Shown piece after piece: positions 18,746-26,137 of a DNA stretch of 64,000 nt (position 1 is the stretch's first letter; the number at the start of each line of letters is the position of its first letter). The stretch covers positions 643,991 through 707,990 of the forward strand of contig NZ_JAOAMU010000001.1 of the NCBI RefSeq assembly GCF_025154075.1, given 5' to 3'. A model generated the notes under the pieces. That model saw nothing but the letters and a program-made list of their open reading frames with translations, ran no database searches and was not told where the DNA came from. The translations under genes and the position numbers were made by a program. Source of the DNA: Chryseobacterium herbae (GTDB taxonomy: Bacteria; Bacteroidota; Bacteroidia; Flavobacteriales; Weeksellaceae).

Positions 18746-18771
18746 GAAAGGCTCCCATATGGGAGCCTTTC
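18746..18771 (-). terminator. Terminator of the 18773-19138 gene
   Basis: GAAAGGCTCCCATATGGGAGCCTTTC (perfect inverted repeat) directly abuts the stop codon of the minus-strand gene. The flanking U-run is weak, but the stem is strong. Confidence 0.7.
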
Positions 18772-18772
18772 G

Positions 18773-19138
18773 CTATTTCATGTTCACTACTTTGTCTACA
18801 ACAAACTTTGTGTTTCCTCTCCACGGAAGTGATCCGTTGTATTCTTTGTAATGAAGATCAAAAGTTTTACCGCTGTTGGTTTCCAACTGTTTAAAAATCT
18901 CAGAATCTTCTACAGAAAATTCAAACTCGTAGCTTGTAATGGTTCCTGTTTTCCCTTTTCCAAAACCTTCCTGGATCAATTTTCCTTCATAGGTTTTGAA
19001 GACATAGCCTTTTTTCATGGCATAATTCAGGTAGCCGGACTTTACGCCCTCTCCAAAAACGAAAAAGTACTTGTACCATACAAAAACGCTTACCAGAAGA
19101 AGGACTACGCCCAGACTGATCCACAAAGTTTTTTTCAT
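18773..19138 (-). CDS. Small membrane-anchored hypothetical protein
   Basis: A 121-residue protein. One N-terminal hydrophobic helix (residues about 5-23, LWISLGVVLLLVSVFVW) anchors a short soluble domain containing GYVFKTYEGKLIQEGFG and FDLHYKEYNG, segments conserved in similar flavobacterial proteins as far as I remember. No catalytic motif is visible. It begins 21 bp after the acyl-CoA dehydrogenase gene and on the same strand, so the two are probably one operon, although no functional link is evident. Confidence 0.75.
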   Translation of the reverse strand: MKKTLWISLGVVLLLVSVFVWYKYFFVFGEGVKSGYLNYAMKKGYVFKTYEGKLIQEGFGKGKTGTITSYEFEFSVEDSEIFKQLETNSGKTFDLHYKEYNGSLPWRGNTKFVVDKVVNMK

Positions 19139-19159
19139 AAGCAGTGTGTTTTATATTTA

Positions 19160-20299
19160 TTATTTTGCGATGCTTCTTGAAATCACAATTTTCTGGATTT
19201 CAGAAGTACCTTCGTAGATTTGCGTGATCTTCGCATCTCTCATCATTCTTTCTACGTGGTATTCTTTCACGTATCCGTATCCACCGTGGATCTGTACCGC
19301 TTCAATAGTGGTATCCATTGCTACCTGAGAAGCGTATAGTTTTGCCATAGCTCCACTTTCAGAAATATCTTTACCTGCATCTTTCTCACATGCAGCTTTG
19401 AAACATAACATTCTTGCAGCCGTGATCTGAGTAGCCATATCTGCTAGTTTAAACGCGATCGCCTGGTGATTGATGATCTCCGTTTTGAAAGCTTTTCTTG
19501 TTTTAGCATATTTTAAAGCCAATTCGTAAGCTCCTGAAGCAATTCCTAAAGCCTGAGAAGCAATACCTATTCTTCCTCCGTTCAATACTGCCATTGCAAA
19601 ATTGAAGCCGAAACCGTCTTCCCCGATTCTGTTTTCTTTAGGCACTTTTACATTATTGAAGATCAAAGAGTGTGTATCACTTCCTCTGATTCCCAATTTG
19701 TCTTCTTTTACTCCTACTTCAAAACCTTCCCATCCTCTTTCTACGATGAAAGCGTTGATTCCTTTATGTTTTTTCTCAGGATCCGTTTGTGCAATTACAA
19801 TATAGTAAGAAGCTGTTCCACCGTTAGTGATCCAGTTTTTAATACCGTTTAAAAGGTAGTAATCTCCTTTATCTTCTGCTGTTGTTTTTTGAGAAGTAGC
19901 ATCAGAACCCGCTTCAGGCTCAGATAATGCGAAAGCTCCAATTACCTTTCCGCTTGCAAGAGGTGTAAGGTATTTCACTTTCTGTTCTTCGGAAGCAAAT
20001 TTTTCAAGACCTGCACATACCAATGAGTTGTTTACAGACATTACCACAGCTGCAGAAGCATCTATTTTTGCGATCTCCTCCATTGCCAGGACGTAAGAAA
20101 CACTGTCCATACCGGCACCTCCGTATTTAGGATCCACCATCATTCCTAAAAGTCCCATCTCTCCCATTTTCTTTACTTGCTCTGTAGGGAATTTCTGGTC
20201 GCGGTCTCTTTCGATAACTTCAGGAAATAGTTCATTTTGTGCAAAATCTCTTGCAGCCTGCTGAATCATCAGCTGTTCTTCCGATAAATTAAAGTCCAT
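19160..20299 (-). CDS. Acyl-CoA dehydrogenase
   Basis: A 379-residue FAD enzyme of the short/medium-chain acyl-CoA dehydrogenase family, which introduces the alpha-beta double bond in acyl-CoA. The order of family motifs is complete: an N-terminal helical domain starting MDFNLSEEQLMIQQAARDFA, the FAD-binding GAFALSEPEAGSDA, the middle beta domain YLLNGIKNWITNGG, and the C-terminal DAKITQIYEGTSEIQKIVISR, whose first Glu is the catalytic base position in short-chain members. It is divergent from the acyl-CoA ligase gene at 20599, so the two plausibly serve the same fatty-acid or branched-chain catabolic route. Confidence 0.95.
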   Translation of the reverse strand: MDFNLSEEQLMIQQAARDFAQNELFPEVIERDRDQKFPTEQVKKMGEMGLLGMMVDPKYGGAGMDSVSYVLAMEEIAKIDASAAVVMSVNNSLVCAGLEKFASEEQKVKYLTPLASGKVIGAFALSEPEAGSDATSQKTTAEDKGDYYLLNGIKNWITNGGTASYYIVIAQTDPEKKHKGINAFIVERGWEGFEVGVKEDKLGIRGSDTHSLIFNNVKVPKENRIGEDGFGFNFAMAVLNGGRIGIASQALGIASGAYELALKYAKTRKAFKTEIINHQAIAFKLADMATQITAARMLCFKAACEKDAGKDISESGAMAKLYASQVAMDTTIEAVQIHGGYGYVKEYHVERMMRDAKITQIYEGTSEIQKIVISRSIAK

Positions 20300-20598
20300 A
20301 AAAAATAATAATTAGATAGCCGTAAATTTACACTTTTTAACGAAATCTGAAAATAGAATTAGAAATTAGGGAGCAGGTGGCAGGGATTGGATAGCAGGGA
20401 TCAGAGACAGAAGATAATACAAACCAAAATTAAGGGTAAGGTTAAATGATATATAGCATCGGTATTTTTTATATAATGATCATGAATTCTTTGTTTGTTA
20501 TGGCAGGCATTCAATTAATTTTCAATTGGTGATTTCTGATTACTACAATTAAAAAAAATGCTTATATTTAAAATTCTTTAAAAATTGCTTAAAAAATC
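20300..20598. other. Intergenic region with purine-rich tract
   Basis: About 300 bp separates the divergent acyl-CoA dehydrogenase and ligase genes. Positions 20366-20410 hold a G-rich purine segment with three GGG runs and several GG pairs, unlike the AT-rich surroundings. No gene is visible. Confidence 0.5.
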
Positions 20599-22377
20599 AT
20601 GACGATCAAAAGATTATTCGATATTCCACACTACGCTTTAGAAAAATTTCCTAAAACGGATATGTTTGTTACCAAATATCAGGGCGAATGGAAAAAAACT
20701 TCAACGTTAGAGTTTATCAATCAAGGAAATAAAATATCCAGAGGCCTTTTGAAACTGGGTATAAAACCGGGAGATAAGATTGCTCTGATCACTACCAATT
20801 CACGTACAGAATGGGCGGTAATGGATTTCGGACTATCTCAGATCGGTGTAGTTTCTGTGCCTGTATATCCGAGTATTTCTGCTGAAGATTATGAATTTAT
20901 CTTTAATAATGCTGAAATACAATATTGCTTTGTTTCTGATAAAGAACTTCTGACGAAAGTGATGAAGGTAAAACATAATATTCCCTCTTTACAGGGTATT
21001 TTCACTTTCGATGTAATAAGCGGAGCTGCTAACTGGCGGGAAATTCTGGATCTTGGAGAAGATGATTCTACCCAAATTGAAGTGGAAGATCTTTCCAATG
21101 CTATCAATTCTGAGGATCTGGCTACGATTATTTATACTTCAGGAACAACGGGAAGACCAAAAGGAGTTATGTTGACCCATCATAATATCGTTTCCAACGT
21201 TCTGGGTTCAATTCCAAGAATTCCTAAGCGAAAAAGCCTGGATTACAAGGATTCCAGAGCATTGAGCTTCCTTCCGATCTGTCATATTTTCGAAAGAATG
21301 CTTTTCTATCTGTATCAGTACAATGGATTCTCGATCTATTTCGCTGAAAGCATCGATAAAATGGGGGAAAACATCAAAGAAGTGAAACCTCACTATATGA
21401 CTGTGGTGCCAAGACTGGTAGAAAAAGTATACGATAAAATCTACAATACAGGTTCTTCTGCGGGCGGGCTGAAATCTAAAATATTCTTTTGGGCATTAAA
21501 TCTGATCAGCAAAAAGAAAACCATTTCGAAACCATCCGGATTGCAGGAAATCATTGCCGATAAGTTGGTATTTTCCAAGTGGAGAGAAGGTATGGGAGGC
21601 GAAATCATTACACTGGTTTCCGGTTCTGCTGCTTTGTCCACAAGACTAAATATGATGTTCCAGAATGCCGGAATTCCTATTCTGGAAGGCTACGGACTGA
21701 CAGAAACTTCACCGGTAATAGCTGTCAACAGTTTTGAAAAAATGAAGGTTGGAACCGTGGGTGTACCTTTGGACAACTTACAGGTGAAGATCCAAGAAGA
21801 TGGTGAAATTACAGTAAAAGGACCTTCTATTTTTAAAGGCTATTTTAAAGCTGAAGAAATGACCAGAGAAGCTTTTACAGAAGACGGATTCTTTAAAACA
21901 GGAGACATCGGGCATATTGATGCGGAAGGATTCCTTCAGATCACCGACCGTAAAAAAGAAATGTTCAAGACCTCAGGAGGGAAATACATCGCTCCACAAA
22001 CTATTGAAAACCAAGCGAAAGCTTCAAAATTCATAGAGCAGATCATGGTGGTAGGTGATGGAGAAAAAATGCCGTGTGCTCTGGTACAGCCTGATTTTGA
22101 ATTTGCTAAAAACTGGGCCATGAGAAACAACCTGAATATCGGTTCTACTCCGGCAGAAATTGCCAAAAGCCCTGAATTAAAAGAAAGAATTGAAAAAGAA
22201 ATAGAAGGCATCAACGAGCATCTCGGAAACTGGGAAAAGATCAAAAGAATTGAGCTTACCCCGGAAGTCTGGGCCATCGAGACAGGACTTCTGACGCCTA
22301 CTTTAAAGTTGAAAAGAAAAGCGGTCAAAGAGAAATTCATGGATCTGTACAATAAAATGTACGAGCATCACGATTAA
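20599..22377 (+). CDS. Long-chain acyl-CoA ligase (AMP-forming)
   Basis: A 592-residue ANL-superfamily enzyme that activates a fatty acid with ATP and CoA. Visible motifs are the ATP-binding YTSGTTGRPKGVMLTH (about residues 178-193), GYGLTETSPV, the KTGDIG hinge-region aspartate and TDRKKEMFKTSGGKYIAP near the C-terminal domain. The overall size and the FLPICHIFERM segment fit the bacterial long-chain group with similarity to eukaryotic ACSLs. The chain length of the substrate cannot be read from the sequence. A hairpin terminator follows, and then the palindromic repeat array. Confidence 0.93.
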   Translation: MTIKRLFDIPHYALEKFPKTDMFVTKYQGEWKKTSTLEFINQGNKISRGLLKLGIKPGDKIALITTNSRTEWAVMDFGLSQIGVVSVPVYPSISAEDYEFIFNNAEIQYCFVSDKELLTKVMKVKHNIPSLQGIFTFDVISGAANWREILDLGEDDSTQIEVEDLSNAINSEDLATIIYTSGTTGRPKGVMLTHHNIVSNVLGSIPRIPKRKSLDYKDSRALSFLPICHIFERMLFYLYQYNGFSIYFAESIDKMGENIKEVKPHYMTVVPRLVEKVYDKIYNTGSSAGGLKSKIFFWALNLISKKKTISKPSGLQEIIADKLVFSKWREGMGGEIITLVSGSAALSTRLNMMFQNAGIPILEGYGLTETSPVIAVNSFEKMKVGTVGVPLDNLQVKIQEDGEITVKGPSIFKGYFKAEEMTREAFTEDGFFKTGDIGHIDAEGFLQITDRKKEMFKTSGGKYIAPQTIENQAKASKFIEQIMVVGDGEKMPCALVQPDFEFAKNWAMRNNLNIGSTPAEIAKSPELKERIEKEIEGINEHLGNWEKIKRIELTPEVWAIETGLLTPTLKLKRKAVKEKFMDLYNKMYEHHD

Positions 22378-22387
22378 AAATACGATG

Positions 22388-22415
22388 AGCTGTTTCAAAT
22401 GAAGCAGCTTTTTTT
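22388..22415 (+). terminator. Terminator of the acyl-CoA ligase gene
   Basis: AGCTGTTTC pairs with GAAGCAGCT (one G-U pair) around an AAAT loop and is followed by a seven-T run at 22409-22415. It starts 10 bp after the stop. Confidence 0.85.
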
Positions 22416-22422
22416 ATGTTTT

Positions 22423-22882
22423 GGCTAAAGCCTGGGATAAGGTATTAAATTGATGGAGGTAAACATGAACGGGCTAAAGCCCGTTCCTATTGAATTTTTG
22501 TAATGATTAAGCATTTATAAGGCTGTCGAAATAAATGGAAATTGTTTCTTTTTTCTGGGGTCATACAACGGGCTAAAGCCCGTTTCTATTGAATTTTTGT
22601 AATGATTTAGCGTTTATAAGGCTGTCGAAATAAATGGAATTTGCTTCGTCCCGTGATAAGACAACGGGCTAAAGCCCGTTCCTATTGAATTTTTGTAATG
22701 ATTAAGCGTTTATAAGGTTGTCGAAATAAATGGAATTTGCTTCGTTTTGGGATGAGACAACGGGCTAAAGCCCATTTCTATTGAATTTTTGTAATGATTA
22801 AGCATTTATAAGGCTGCCGAAATAAATGGAATTTGCTTCGTCCCGTGATAAGACAACGGGCTAAAGCCCGTTTCTATTGAAT
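22423..22882. repeat. Tandem 96-99 bp repeat array built on the palindrome AACGGGCTAAAGCCCGTT
   Basis: The 18-bp palindrome occurs five times, starting at 22468, 22567, 22663, 22759 and 22855; the fourth copy has one change (CCCATT). The 78-81 bp between copies are themselves conserved (CTATTGAATTTTTGTAATGA, GTTTATAAGG, GTCGAAATAAATGGAA), so this is a tandem duplication of one unit rather than palindromes around unrelated spacers. The fifth unit is cut after TCTATTGAAT. A short related motif GGCTAAAGCC lies at 22423-22432, before the first unit. The array fills the space between two terminators and contains no open frame. Confidence 0.92.
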
Positions 22883-22921
22883 ATCTACCGTAATTCAATA
22901 TTTCAAAGCATCCTATTAAAC

Positions 22922-22952
22922 AAAAAAAGTGCTTCATTGCTGAAGCACTTTT
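22922..22952 (-). terminator. Terminator of the nif3/coiled-coil operon
   Basis: AAAAGTGCTTCA (22925-22936) and TGAAGCACTTTT (22941-22952) form a perfect 12-bp stem with a 4-nt loop. The A-tract from 22922 gives the minus-strand U-run. Confidence 0.9.
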
Positions 22953-22971
22953 TATATGGTTTGAATTGTAA

Positions 22972-23748
22972 TTAAAATTTAATTACCGATTTCATTCTGT
23001 CGTTTTCTTCCATTACCAATTCGTCATCAACCAGGATTTTTCCTGAATGCTCATCGATAATAATTTTCTTTCTCTGAGCGATTTCCATCTGCTTCTGAGG
23101 AGGAATCGTGAAGAATGACCCTTTCGGTGCTCCTCTTTCCAATCCTACTACCGCAAGTCCGTTGATAGAGCTCTTTCTGATTCTGGTATATGAAGCCAAC
23201 AATCTTTCGTCGATCTTACCTGCATACTCTTTAGACTGCTCTATTAAGTACTCTTCTTCTTTTTGAGTTTCAGATACAAGACCATCCAATTCTTCTTTTT
23301 TGAATTTTAAATGGTTTTTAAGATCATCTATTTTTCCGTTAAGTTCGCTTAAAGTTTCATTTTTGTGAGCAATTTTAACTCCAAATTCTTTAATTCTTTT
23401 TTCAGCAAGCTGAATTTCCAGATCCTGGAATTCCATTTCTTTTCCTAATGCTTCAAACTCTTTATTGTTTCTTACATTATCCTGCTGAGATTTGTATTTT
23501 TCAATTAAAGTTTTTGCATGGTTGATCACTTCATGCTTAGTTTTGATCTGGTCGTCCTGATCTTTGATGTCTGCATGAAATTTTTCAGCTCTTTTTTCAA
23601 GTCCTTCAATCTCAATTTCAAGATCTTCAACTTCAATTGGCAATTCTCCTCTGGTATTTCGGATTTCATCCAATCTTGAATCAATGATCTGCAAATCGTA
23701 TAAAGCTCTTAATTTTTCTTCAACTGAAATATCGTTGGTTTTTGCCAT
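22972..23748 (-). CDS. Coiled-coil protein of the DUF164 zinc-ribbon family lacking its zinc cysteines
   Basis: A 258-residue protein. Residues 8-180 are a long antiparallel-type coiled coil, and the C-terminal part has the family order GA..GxF.TIPPQKQMEI and KKIIxxEHxGKILV. In typical family members the two knuckles are CxxC and CxxC. Here the four positions are P208, S211, D232 and S235, so no zinc site can form. The start is 2 bp after the Nif3-like gene stop, and pairing of these two families is common in bacteria. Members are thought to act in RNA- or translation-related functions, but this is not settled. Confidence 0.88.
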   Translation of the reverse strand: MAKTNDISVEEKLRALYDLQIIDSRLDEIRNTRGELPIEVEDLEIEIEGLEKRAEKFHADIKDQDDQIKTKHEVINHAKTLIEKYKSQQDNVRNNKEFEALGKEMEFQDLEIQLAEKRIKEFGVKIAHKNETLSELNGKIDDLKNHLKFKKEELDGLVSETQKEEEYLIEQSKEYAGKIDERLLASYTRIRKSSINGLAVVGLERGAPKGSFFTIPPQKQMEIAQRKKIIIDEHSGKILVDDELVMEENDRMKSVIKF

Positions 23749-23750
23749 AT

Positions 23751-24848
23751 TTAAATGAAATAATTTACTGGGTTTGTTTTTTCAATAGATTTTGAAATTG
23801 CAAATGTACTAAATTTTTGTGATAAAATTTCAAATAATTGTTGAGTTACAAATTGTTCTGATTCATAATGGCCTATGTCACAAATCATCATTTTGGATTC
23901 TGCCAGAAAATAGTCGTGGTATTTAATATCTCCGGTAAGGTAAGCATCACATTTTTGGGATAATGCAGCCTTGATTCCACTTGCTCCTGATCCACCAAGA
24001 ACGCCTACTCTTTTGATTTTTTTATTGGTAAAATCAGAATGTTTGATCAGTTCCAGTCCGAATTTTTCTTTCACGAATCTTAAAAAATCCTGTTCATCCA
24101 TTCCTTCCTCCAAATCACCATACATTCCCAAACCTATATGCTGGTTCTCGTTCTCCAGCTGATACACCTGATAAGCCACTTCTTCATATGGATGCGCTGC
24201 CTTCAAAGCTGAAATAATTCTACCCTGTTTGTAGCTTTCAAAAATTACGGAAATCATATCTTCATCTGCATTTTCACGAACATCTTGCTGCCCTGAGAAT
24301 GGATTGGAACCTTCTGTGGGTCTGAATGTCCCGTTTCCATTGAGCGTGAAGCTGCATTCGTCGTAAAACCCTATATTTCCTGCTCCTGCAGAGAAAAGAG
24401 CTTCTTTTACCTGTTCAGAATGATCTTTCGGGACAAAGACCGTCAGCTGTTTTAAATTATTTTTTTTAGGCTGAAGAATTTTCAGATTCTTTAATCCCAG
24501 CTGGCTGCAGATTCCATGATTTACACCAAAGAAATCGTTATCAAATGCAGTATGGATGGCGTAGATTGCAATTTTATTCTCAATCGCTTTTAGTACGGCT
24601 CTTTCCACATAATTCTTTCCGGTCAGCGATTTTAATCCTGAAAAAATAATGGGATGAAAACATACGATCAGATTGCAGTTTTTCTGAATAGCCTCATCCA
24701 CAACATTCTCCAATGCATCGTGGCAGACCAGTATCCCGCTAACATTTCGATCCGGAGATCCGCACAGCAATCCTACATTGTCAAAATCTTCTGCCTGCTG
24801 CAGCGGAATACGGTGCTCTATTTTTGAAATTACTTCGCTTATTGTCAT
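23751..24848 (-). CDS. Nif3-like dinuclear metal centre protein
   Basis: A 365-residue member of the NIF3/YqfO family (GTP cyclohydrolase I type 2 fold), which forms hexameric toroids with a two-metal site of unknown physiological role. The N-terminal half has PLQQAEDFDNVGLLCG and CFHPIIFSG, the C-terminal half DAYLTGDIKYHDYF and DIGHYESEQF with metal ligands. Between them (about residues 130-235) is the PII/CutA-like insert typical of the longer YqfO form (FVPKDHSEQVKEALFSAGAG, AAHPYEEVAYQVY). The downstream gene starts 2 bp after the stop, in one operon. Confidence 0.93.
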   Translation of the reverse strand: MTISEVISKIEHRIPLQQAEDFDNVGLLCGSPDRNVSGILVCHDALENVVDEAIQKNCNLIVCFHPIIFSGLKSLTGKNYVERAVLKAIENKIAIYAIHTAFDNDFFGVNHGICSQLGLKNLKILQPKKNNLKQLTVFVPKDHSEQVKEALFSAGAGNIGFYDECSFTLNGNGTFRPTEGSNPFSGQQDVRENADEDMISVIFESYKQGRIISALKAAHPYEEVAYQVYQLENENQHIGLGMYGDLEEGMDEQDFLRFVKEKFGLELIKHSDFTNKKIKRVGVLGGSGASGIKAALSQKCDAYLTGDIKYHDYFLAESKMMICDIGHYESEQFVTQQLFEILSQKFSTFAISKSIEKTNPVNYFI

Positions 24849-24909
24849 TTTATTCTGTATGTTTGCTACGAAAATAACGATAATTTGTTAATTTTAAAAA
24901 ACATTAAAA

Positions 24910-25737
24910 ATGGAAAGAGAACACAATCTTGTTCCTGAAGACAAGCTTTGGAAAAGGTTTCTTTACAGGGTCATTTACCGTGCCGACACCAAACTCGGGA
25001 AGTTATTTGACATTACATTATTATCTCTGATCCTTATAAGTACCGCCATTATTATGATGGAAAGCGTACCTCAACTCGATAAAAGGTTTCACAGAACCTT
25101 TCTGATCCTGGAATGGATTATTTCCATTTTCTTTACCGCCGAATACTGGATGCGTATCAGTGTAGTAAAGAATAAGAAAAACTATATTTTTAGTTTCTTC
25201 GGAATCATTGATTTTCTGGCATTGGTTCCTTTTTTCCTCAGCTTTTTCTTTCCCGTGACCAAATATTTCCTGATTTTCAGAATGCTGAGAATGCTGAGAG
25301 TTTTCAGAATTTTCAATCTTCTGGATTTTATGAATGACGGTTACCTCATCGTAAGAGCCTTAAAGCACAGTTCCAGAAAGATCTATATTTTCCTTTTATT
25401 TCTGATTATTTTCTCTGTGATCGTGGGCTCCCTGATGTTTATGGTGGAAGGCGGAAGGCCTGGTTTTGAAACCATTCCACAATCTATTTACTGGGCCGTG
25501 GTTACGGTAACGACTGTTGGTTACGGAGATGTCTCTCCTATTACACCGATGGGCAAGTTTTTTGCCGTTATTCTTATGCTTGCCGGTTATTCCATCATCG
25601 CAGTTCCTACTGGAATTGTGACTGCCGAAATGAGAAATAAAAGACAGAATCTGGAAAAGATCTGCGAGCAGTGCGGTAATGAAGATATCGATGACGACGC
25701 AAGATACTGCAAACAGTGTGGCAAGAAATTAGCTTAG
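24910..25737 (+). CDS. Voltage-gated-type potassium channel with C-terminal zinc ribbon
   Basis: A 275-residue six-helix ion channel. S1-S4 span about residues 33-140; the S4 helix has arginines every third residue (R124, R127, R130, R133), as in voltage sensors. The pore loop holds the K+ selectivity filter TTVGYGD (residues 201-207) between S5 (about 158-178) and S6 (about 216-240). The cytoplasmic tail carries CEQC and CKQCGKKL (C252, C255, C267, C270), a treble-clef/zinc-ribbon-like pair not present in the classical bacterial Kv channels I know. TATGTTTG at 24859-24866 may be its -7 element. Followed 45 bp later by a one-helix protein gene. Confidence 0.92.
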   Translation: MEREHNLVPEDKLWKRFLYRVIYRADTKLGKLFDITLLSLILISTAIIMMESVPQLDKRFHRTFLILEWIISIFFTAEYWMRISVVKNKKNYIFSFFGIIDFLALVPFFLSFFFPVTKYFLIFRMLRMLRVFRIFNLLDFMNDGYLIVRALKHSSRKIYIFLLFLIIFSVIVGSLMFMVEGGRPGFETIPQSIYWAVVTVTTVGYGDVSPITPMGKFFAVILMLAGYSIIAVPTGIVTAEMRNKRQNLEKICEQCGNEDIDDDARYCKQCGKKLA

Positions 25738-25782
25738 TATTTGGTATTGATATGAATCTATTAACCAAATACCACAAAAATC

Positions 25783-25941
25783 ATGGAACCACAAAAGAAA
25801 AATAAACCCAATAGTCTGGTCATTATCCTTTTTTCCTTAATTGTATTAATGATCGTCATCTATTTTATCCTTGTTCTGTTTTTCCCTACGATCTTTGAGC
25901 ATATGAATACGGGAGATATACAGCCGGTACCCAATAAGTGA
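25783..25941 (+). CDS. Small single-pass membrane protein downstream of the channel
   Basis: A 52-residue frame, ATG at 25783 and TGA at 25939-25941. The N-terminus is basic (MEPQKKNKPN), then one long hydrophobic helix (about residues 11-37), then a short polar tail (EHMNTGDIQPVPNK). A strong terminator follows 30 bp later, which fits the end of a two-gene unit with the K+ channel. The positive-inside rule predicts a cytoplasmic N-terminus. It could be an accessory subunit, but there is no homology I can cite; it is accepted as a gene because of composition, position and the terminator. Confidence 0.55.
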   Translation: MEPQKKNKPNSLVIILFSLIVLMIVIYFILVLFFPTIFEHMNTGDIQPVPNK

Positions 25942-25972
25942 TGAGTGATAAATGATGGGCAATGAGTGATAT

Positions 25973-26001
25973 AAAAAGACGGCTGGTGCCGTCTTTTTTT
26001 T
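25973..26001 (+). terminator. Terminator of the K+ channel / small membrane protein unit
   Basis: GACGGC and GCCGTC around TGGT (25978-25993), an A-run before and an eight-T run after it. Confidence 0.88.
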
Positions 26002-26090
26002 AGAGTGATGATTTTTTCTTTTTATTTCAGTTAATTATACCATACATGATCTAAAATTCCATTTTTCTATAAAAATATTTCTCACAAAAA

Positions 26091-26116
26091 AAAGACGGAT
26101 AAAAATATCCGTCTTT
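26091..26116 (-). terminator. Terminator of the GEVED/FnIII protein gene
   Basis: AAAGACGGAT and ATCCGTCTTT around AAAAAT (perfect 10-bp stem), preceded on the plus strand by an A-tract that becomes the minus-strand U-run. Confidence 0.85.
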
Positions 26117-26137
26117 ACAATTTTCTATAATTTTAAT

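Noticed and set aside
22423..22882. CRISPR array
   Set aside because: The repeats are regularly spaced, but the sequences between the palindromes are nearly identical rather than unique, and no cas gene is present.
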